Below, piece after piece: positions 50,376 through 53,927 of a stretch of DNA of 53,927 bases; the stretch's first letter is position 1; each line of letters starts with the position of its first letter. Made by a program: the position numbers and the translations under genes. Source of the stretch: Oscillospiraceae bacterium (GTDB lineage: Bacteria > Bacillota > Clostridia > Oscillospirales > Ruminococcaceae). Under the pieces are notes generated by a model, which did not search any database, had not been told where the DNA came from, and was given only the letters and a program-made list of their open reading frames with translations. The DNA is taken from assembly GCA_022768245.1 (NCBI GenBank), contig JALEMR010000062.1:1-53927 (forward strand). Reading direction: 5' to 3'.

Positions 50376-50451
50376 GTCTAAGGTTATGATTGTATCATAG
50401 CTTCCTTTGATTCCCCGTTCGGTGCTCCAACACCGGGCGGGGATTTTTTTT
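50376..50451 (+). ncRNA. candidate 76-nt small RNA antisense to the int leader region
   Basis: The plus-strand promoter at 50341-50369 is followed 44 bases after the expected start by a terminator: CCCCGTTCGGTG pairs with CACCGGGCGGGG (12 bp with two G-U pairs) and eight Ts follow (50444-50451). The unit holds no ORF. On the minus strand the stem has C-A mismatches and no T-run, so it is built for the plus strand. Such a transcript would be antisense to the region between the PH-domain gene and int. Confidence 0.5.
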
Positions 50452-50455
50452 GCCA

Positions 50456-50830
50456 TTAAAGAACAAAACTACTGATTATTTTACCAATTTCGGCAACATT
50501 GCTATTTGCTGTAAACTCAAACTTCACCTTGCCAAGACCGCTAAACCAAAGCTCAAGTTCGGAATCATAATCCACTAATCCGGCTGTTTCAACTGAAAAA
50601 GCCTGTATTTTGCTATATGGAAGTGATGATATATCCTTCTTTTTACCCGTGACACCCTGGATATTGATAGCAATAATCCGCTTGTTTGTAAACACAACTC
50701 CGTCCCTTATGGTCTGGAACGAGCTGATTATCGTTTCACCGTCCACAAACAAGGGTGAGATAGTGTTGGCAAAGGTATCGTTTGATACAAGCTTTAATTT
50801 GTGGTATGCTGCGTTCTGAAAGTCAATCAT
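50456..50830 (-). CDS. bacterial PH-domain protein (bPH_1)
   Basis: The protein has 124 residues. The bPH_1 fold (PF08000) is shown by VFTNKRIIAINIQGV, KKKDISSLPYSKIQAFSVET and GKVKFEF. The function of this family is unknown. It is frequent in Firmicutes and in mobile elements. GGAGGATAAAA precedes the ATG. The promoter on the minus strand carries a TGACNNNNGTCA operator, like two other promoters of this element, so it is probably under the element's regulator. Confidence 0.87.
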   Translation of the reverse strand: MIDFQNAAYHKLKLVSNDTFANTISPLFVDGETIISSFQTIRDGVVFTNKRIIAINIQGVTGKKKDISSLPYSKIQAFSVETAGLVDYDSELELWFSGLGKVKFEFTANSNVAEIGKIISSFVL

Positions 50831-50905
50831 GGTTTTTATCCTCCGTTTTATTATTTTTTGCCCGCCGATTTTTGCCGACGTTTTTTAAACATTGTTTATT
50901 ATCCA

Positions 50906-50947
50906 TGACTTTAGTCATATTATAATACATATATTTCAATTTGTCAA
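50906..50947 (-). promoter_or_regulatory. promoter/operator of the PH-domain gene
   Basis: On the minus strand TTGACA (50947-50942), 17 bases and TATAAT (50924-50919), then TGACTAAAGTCA (plus strand 50906-50917) over the start site. It shares the TGACNNNNGTCA motif with 51005-51016 and 52201-52212. Confidence 0.78.
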
Positions 50948-50959
50948 GTAAAATTTTAC
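50948..50959. promoter_or_regulatory. GTAAAATTTTAC palindrome between divergent promoters
   Basis: A perfect 12-bp palindrome lies directly upstream of both divergent -35 boxes, 9 bases before the rightward TTGACA (50969). It recurs at 52144 with the same 9-base distance. Confidence 0.75.
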
Positions 50960-50968
50960 GACTCGTTA

Positions 50969-51016
50969 TTGACAATCGGATTTTTTTACTATATATTATA
51001 ATTATGACGAAAGTCA
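50969..51016 (+). promoter_or_regulatory. promoter/operator of the small membrane protein gene
   Basis: TTGACA (50969-50974), 17 bases, TATATT (50992-50997), then TGACGAAAGTCA (51005-51016) at the start site. TATAAT at 50997-51002 is an alternative -10. Confidence 0.72.
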
Positions 51017-51043
51017 GAATAATTTAGAAAGAAGTAATTGCTC

Positions 51044-51271
51044 ATGCATAAAAACGAGATACATAGCTTTTTAATTAAAAAAATGAGTGAAGAAGAGCGT
51101 AAAAAAATATACAAAGCAATAACAGAGGTTGACAGAAAGAATAATTCACGTCTCTTTTACTTCACAGATGATGAAATAATAGTTTTTCTTCACATATTAT
51201 TAAGAATTTTGCTAATATTGGCTGTAATAGCAATAATAACATTGACAATACATTTAATACGAACTACCTAA
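51044..51271 (+). CDS. small membrane protein of unknown function
   Basis: The protein has 75 residues from the ATG at 51044 (AGAAAGAAG upstream); a TTG at 51038 is possible. A charged N-terminal helix (SEEERKKIYKAITEVDRKNN) is followed by a transmembrane segment at about 46-70. The 3' end overlaps the convergent next gene by 8 bases. I do not recognise it. Because it is under the same operator type as the PH-domain gene, it may belong to the element's maintenance or exclusion functions. Confidence 0.65.
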   Translation: MHKNEIHSFLIKKMSEEERKKIYKAITEVDRKNNSRLFYFTDDEIIVFLHILLRILLILAVIAIITLTIHLIRTT

Positions 51272-51737
51272 TTGCTTTTCTTCCAGCTTTTTCAATTGAT
51301 TTCACATACTTGCGCGACGGCTTGTCATAACGCATCAATTCATCTCTCATTAGTTTATTGATCAAAAACAAAGAGTCTTTGAATTCCTTGATTGTTTTTT
51401 CAGAAGCCGAGCCGTTATTGTCAGTTTCGTATATATAATCAAGATATACAGCGCAAAAATCCTCAATACAATCAGCAACAAGCTGCGGTGAAAGCATTTC
51501 TGCAATTTTGGCAGCCGAAATAAGATTTCTTGCGTCCCGAACTTCGCCTTCCTTTAAGTCAAAATCCAATTCTGCTGTCATCTGATAAAAATCCATATAC
51601 GCCTTCAATTGAGCTTCAAAGTACATCTCCATAGATGTTGTTTTCTGCTGATTATACTCTTGATAAATTGTTACAATTGAAGTAGTAATGAGTGTTATAA
51701 TAGAAACCGATGTTGATAAAATCAATGCTAAATCCAT
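51264..51737 (-). CDS. membrane-anchored helical protein of unknown function
   Basis: The protein has 157 residues from the ATG at 51737, with GGAGG 5 bases upstream; the in-frame ATG at 51749 overlaps that site. A transmembrane helix at about 5-27 (LILSTSVSIITLITTSIVTI) is followed by a long helical cytoplasmic part without known motif (YQEYNQQKTTSMEMYFEAQL). It lies in the element between the small membrane protein and the Xre repressor gene. The function is unknown. Confidence 0.68.
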   Translation of the reverse strand: MDLALILSTSVSIITLITTSIVTIYQEYNQQKTTSMEMYFEAQLKAYMDFYQMTAELDFDLKEGEVRDARNLISAAKIAEMLSPQLVADCIEDFCAVYLDYIYETDNNGSASEKTIKEFKDSLFLINKLMRDELMRYDKPSRKYVKSIEKAGRKAIR

Positions 51738-51778
51738 AAAAGCCTCCATTTGCCATTAACATTTTTTAACTCAATTCA

Positions 51779-52120
51779 TCACGATACACTTTCTTTCGCC
51801 TCGGGCGGATATTCGCTGAACATTACGTCCATACGCTCAATTATCCTACCTTTATCAATATCAGTTAAGCGATTAAACTTTTCAATGCACTCTTGCTCTT
51901 CTTCGGACAACTCCGCTGGGGAGCTTTTTTCTTTACCGTAGTACAAACAATCCAATGAAACATTAAGCGCCTCTGCAACTTTTGCAACCTTGCTTATGCT
52001 CGGAATATTTTCCGACCATTTACGCATTGAACTCTTCGGAAAGCCACAAATCCTTTCTAACTCTGTAAGCGTATATGGTGTGTTTTCAATATAATTGTTG
52101 ATATTTTGTACAATATCCAT
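51779..52120 (-). CDS. Xre-type repressor of the element
   Basis: The protein has 113 residues from the ATG at 52120 (AAAGGAG upstream). The HTH is at about 15-50 (LTELERICGFPKSSMRKWSE, then ISKVAKVAEALNVSLDCLYY). A C-terminal helical tail (EEEQECIEKFNRLTDIDKGR) follows. It is divergent from a second, Cro-like Xre gene. It likely represses the element's promoters, with the palindromes GTAAWATTTTAC or TGACNNNNGTCA as candidate operators. It lacks a LexA-type self-cleavage domain, so induction would use another route. Confidence 0.87.
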   Translation of the reverse strand: MDIVQNINNYIENTPYTLTELERICGFPKSSMRKWSENIPSISKVAKVAEALNVSLDCLYYGKEKSSPAELSEEEQECIEKFNRLTDIDKGRIIERMDVMFSEYPPEAKESVS

Positions 52121-52143
52121 AATTTTTTTCTCCTTTCTTTGAC

Positions 52144-52212
52144 GTAAAATTTTACTACAAGCTATTGACAATCGTAATATTTTACGATATAATATATTTA
52201 TGACATAAGTCA
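52144..52212 (+). promoter_or_regulatory. lysogeny-switch promoter region with three palindromes
   Basis: GTAAAATTTTAC (52144-52155), then TTGACA (52165-52170), GTAATATTTTAC (52174-52185) in the spacer, TATAAT (52188-52193) and TGACATAAGTCA (52201-52212) at the start site. It drives the Cro-like gene. The design repeats that of 50948-51016. Confidence 0.82.
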
Positions 52213-52311
52213 TACAACAGGGCGCAAAAATCCCATAGTAAACTGTATATCTAACCCTACTTTCATTTTACTACAATTTTTTCCTGTTGTCAATAGAAAG
52301 GAGTGTGAAAA

Positions 52312-52512
52312 ATGAGCATAGGCAAAAACGTAAAGAGATACCGTGAAAACGAAGGCCTCGACCAGACCGAGCTTGCAGAACGGCTGCACATCACGCAGTC
52401 AATGGTATCTCACATCGAAAGCGGACGCAAGATACCGAGTGTTCCTCTGTTAGCCGATATGGCTTCGGTGCTTCACTGCACCATGGACGAGCTAACGAGG
52501 GAGACGTCATGA
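52312..52512 (+). CDS. small Xre-type (Cro-like) regulator
   Basis: The protein has 66 residues. It is a single HTH_3 domain (IGKNVKRYRENEGLDQTELA, QSMVSHIESGRKIPSVPLLA). AAAGGAGTG precedes the ATG. It is divergent from the 113-residue Xre repressor and downstream of the operator-rich promoter, so it probably acts as the opposing switch protein. It is the first gene of a rightward operon of small genes. Confidence 0.88.
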   Translation: MSIGKNVKRYRENEGLDQTELAERLHITQSMVSHIESGRKIPSVPLLADMASVLHCTMDELTRETS

Positions 52513-52531
52513 TTGAAAGGAGGTGAGGAAC

Positions 52532-52714
52532 GTGGATAACGAAAAAATCAAAGAAATGATTAAGCGACTTGACGGAATTTCTTATCATGAATGGAAAAAG
52601 CTTGCCTATATTATGGACAATGCATTTGAACGCAAAAAAGGAGAGATTGAGCGTGACCTCAAGCTCTCCTCTGATGATAAGGCAATTATTCAATTACAAT
52701 CTGAATTAATGTAG
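52532..52714 (+). CDS. small helical protein of unknown function
   Basis: The protein has 60 residues from the GTG at 52532, which lies 5 bases after AAAGGAGGTGA; a GTG at 52523 is inside that site. It is charged and helical (NEKIKEMIKRLDGISYHEWK). Not recognised. Its 3' end overlaps the opposite-strand next gene by 29 bases. Confidence 0.6.
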   Translation: MDNEKIKEMIKRLDGISYHEWKKLAYIMDNAFERKKGEIERDLKLSSDDKAIIQLQSELM

Positions 52715-52931
52715 GATGTATTCTATACGATTTGCCACGATAAAATACATTAACATATTCCAGATTATACATACTGTTTGCCATATCATCATTGCGAGTT
52801 ACGGGAAAAAATATTTCAGCTCCCTCGTTCCACCACAAAACGGGACTTTGACCTTTTTCCCCCACCACGCATTCAGGGTCGTCGTTCAAGCAGACCCATT
52901 CGCCTAAAAGGCAAGCATAAATCTTTTTCAT
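52686..52931 (-). CDS. small protein of unknown function
   Basis: The protein has 81 residues (MKKIYACLLGEWVCLNDDPE at the start). GGAAGGAGG lies 7 bases before the ATG and a near-perfect minus-strand promoter precedes it, so it is expressed. It may form a small beta domain. Not recognised. It faces the rightward operon and its end overlaps the 60-residue gene by 29 bases. Confidence 0.72.
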   Translation of the reverse strand: MKKIYACLLGEWVCLNDDPECVVGEKGQSPVLWWNEGAEIFFPVTRNDDMANSMYNLEYVNVFYRGKSYRIHPTLIQIVIE

Positions 52932-52954
52932 TCTAACACCTCCTTCCTGTAAAT

Positions 52955-52983
52955 ATTATACAGTGAGGGAGCGTGAATGTCAA
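52955..52983 (-). promoter_or_regulatory. promoter of the 81-residue protein gene
   Basis: On the minus strand a perfect TTGACA (52983-52978), 17 bases and perfect TATAAT (52960-52955). Confidence 0.88.
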
Positions 52984-52996
52984 GAAAGGAGAAACC

Positions 52997-53182
52997 ATGG
53001 AAACCATAAGAAATTTTATCATCTGGGATTACTACGATGACTACGGATTTATCGGTGGTTATGACACTGAAGCCGAAGCCAGAGAGGCGGCAAAGCAGTG
53101 GAACGATGACACCGACGGCGAGTGCCAGATCGTTATGTACGCTTTTTCCGCTTCAAAGAATCGCTATGAGGTGGTAGCGTGA
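52997..53182 (+). CDS. small protein of unknown function (phage-type)
   Basis: The protein has 61 residues from the ATG at 52997 with AAGGAG 5 bases upstream. It is acidic and aromatic (IIWDYYDDYGFIGGYDTEAE). Not recognised; small proteins of this type are common in phages and integrative elements. Its stop overlaps the next GTG start by four bases. Confidence 0.68.
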   Translation: METIRNFIIWDYYDDYGFIGGYDTEAEAREAAKQWNDDTDGECQIVMYAFSASKNRYEVVA

Positions 53183-53391
53183 GCAAGAAGCTTGAAAAAC
53201 TCGCCCTCATGGGTCCTCTGACATCGGCGGCGGCTGAGCTTGAAACGGCTCTGGGCCGAATGAAAGGTCGCGTACTCGACGCCGACGAGCTTGCGGCACG
53301 GTCAGAAATCAACGGAGCGCTGAACAGGGTCAGAAACGCCGTATCAATTATTATAGAGGAGTTTCTTCCGGAAAGGAGTAAAAATGCTTAA
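53179..53391 (+). CDS. small helical protein of unknown function
   Basis: The protein has 70 residues with a GTG start in the GTGA overlap. It is one or two helices (LTSAAAELETALGRMKGRVL, INGALNRVRNAVSIIIEEFL). The end overlaps the following gene by 8 bases, so the small genes form one operon. Confidence 0.7.
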   Translation: MSKKLEKLALMGPLTSAAAELETALGRMKGRVLDADELAARSEINGALNRVRNAVSIIIEEFLPERSKNA

Positions 53392-53593
53392 CAAGTCGAA
53401 AAACAAGTACGTCACAAACTGGGACGATGTTCCAGTTGTGATAGATCTGCCGTATGTGGCACATCTTCTCGGCTGTTCCCGCGAAAATGCCCGCAGAATG
53501 TGCCAGCGCGGAGATATAAAAGCTTTTAAGGTGGGCGATATGTGGCGTGTCCGCAAAGAGGCTGTTTTTGAATACATGGAGAAAGGAGTATAA
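53384..53593 (+). CDS. excisionase-like HTH protein
   Basis: The protein has 69 residues with AAAGGAG before the ATG. The HTH_17/MerR-like fold is at LPYVAHLLGCSRENARRMCQ, then GDIKAFKVGDMWRVRKEAVF. This is the excisionase-type DNA-binding domain. In an element with a tyrosine integrase it is the likely directionality factor for excision, though similar proteins also act as regulators. Confidence 0.85.
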   Translation: MLNKSKNKYVTNWDDVPVVIDLPYVAHLLGCSRENARRMCQRGDIKAFKVGDMWRVRKEAVFEYMEKGV

Positions 53594-53597
53594 ACCC

Positions 53598-53813
53598 ATG
53601 GACAAAGAAAAATTCGTCAAGGAATGTCTTAAGCCGCTGATCGTTGCAGCTCTCGGGAACGTCATCGACGTGAGGTACACGTTTACTGGCAGTTTTGAGA
53701 TCGTCACGGTTATCTGGGACGACGGCAAGGCAGTCAGAGAGGTAAACGTAAACGTCACAGGAGACAGCCTGCTTGCACTCACCAAGGACGTTGTGGGGAG
53801 GCTGCTGAAATGA
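53598..53813 (+). CDS. small protein of unknown function
   Basis: The protein has 71 residues from the ATG at 53598 (AAAGGAG upstream). Three beta strands and two helices can be inferred (NVIDVRYTFTGSFEIVTVIW). Not recognised. Its stop overlaps the next ATG by four bases. Confidence 0.68.
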   Translation: MDKEKFVKECLKPLIVAALGNVIDVRYTFTGSFEIVTVIWDDGKAVREVNVNVTGDSLLALTKDVVGRLLK

Positions 53814-53927
53814 TAACCGAATACACGATCACATACTGGCACCACGGTGAAGAGCTGACACAGTATTCCGCAACGGTCTGCGCCTATGACAGGATAGCGG
53901 CCGCGAAGCTCTTCGGGCAGTTTTACA
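53810..53927 (+). CDS. start of a further small gene (partial)
   Basis: The frame opens at the ATG in the ATGA overlap with the previous gene (MITEYTITYWHHGEELTQYS) and runs off the window end after 39 codons. It is probably a further gene of the same operon. Not recognised. Confidence 0.6.
   Translation, partial: MITEYTITYWHHGEELTQYSATVCAYDRIAAAKLFGQFY

Noticed and set aside
50253..50456. A 67-codon minus-strand frame overlapping the start of int
   Set aside because: It overlaps the int ribosome site and start, runs through the terminator hairpin of the candidate RNA and has no ribosome site of its own that I can see.

Overview
The window looks like a chromosome segment of a Gram-positive gut or rumen clostridium, most likely Ruminococcus or a close relative in the Oscillospiraceae. 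The reasons are the Spo0A-type and SpoIIAA/SpoIIAB/SigF genes, AddAB instead of RecBCD, several lipoproteins with Thr-rich linkers, a choline-binding-type repeat protein, a PPi-type phosphofructokinase, and many near-consensus TTGACA-17-TATAAT promoters. The placement is an inference from gene content, not a database match.

Layout. 1-2508: the end of a VWA protein, a membrane protein, a short TelA protein and CorA. 2614-10539: a signalling block with an orphan BMP-type binding lipoprotein, a chemoreceptor, a sugar-binding-fold/GGDEF diguanylate cyclase, and a c-di-GMP-I riboswitch with a terminator platform in front of a FecR/Thr-rich/repeat surface protein. 10643-15442: three related orphan solute-binding lipoproteins. 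15538-23951: addB, addA and a membrane-anchored HTH protein. 23996-27150: a FUSC membrane domain fused to a degenerate HAD domain, then an ECF sigma/anti-sigma pair.

27195-37706 is the most coherent system: an Rrf2 regulator divergent from a long operon that appears to run from sulfate to homocysteine. CysD/CysN make APS, AprA/AprB-like proteins reduce it to sulfite, and a siroheme reductase makes sulfide. A ThiS-like carrier (HcyS-like), its E1-like activating enzyme (HcyF-like) and a JAMM metalloprotease (HcyD-like) handle sulfur as a protein thiocarboxylate. The PLP enzyme MetY transfers it to an acetylated homoserine. TusA-like, thioredoxin and thioredoxin-reductase genes complete the set. 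This matches the protein-thiocarboxylate methionine pathway described in Wolinella succinogenes.

37779-48976: a Spo0A-like regulator, thymidylate kinase, tRNA-Ser(CGA), a His-rich CobW GTPase, a hydrolase/TetR pair with two operators, the spoIIAA-spoIIAB-sigF operon, a Nudix hydrolase, a decayed ABC-F resistance gene that still has its attenuator leader, an LRR lipoprotein, a cell-wall-binding-repeat protein and PPi-phosphofructokinase.

49034 to the end is the left part of an integrative element. It is inserted in a tRNA-Ala-like gene whose 3' fragment lies at 49034-49081, next to a tyrosine integrase. It carries a divergent Xre/Cro-like switch, an excisionase-like HTH protein, small genes of unknown function, a repeated promoter/operator design and a candidate 76-nt RNA. 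The element continues past the window.
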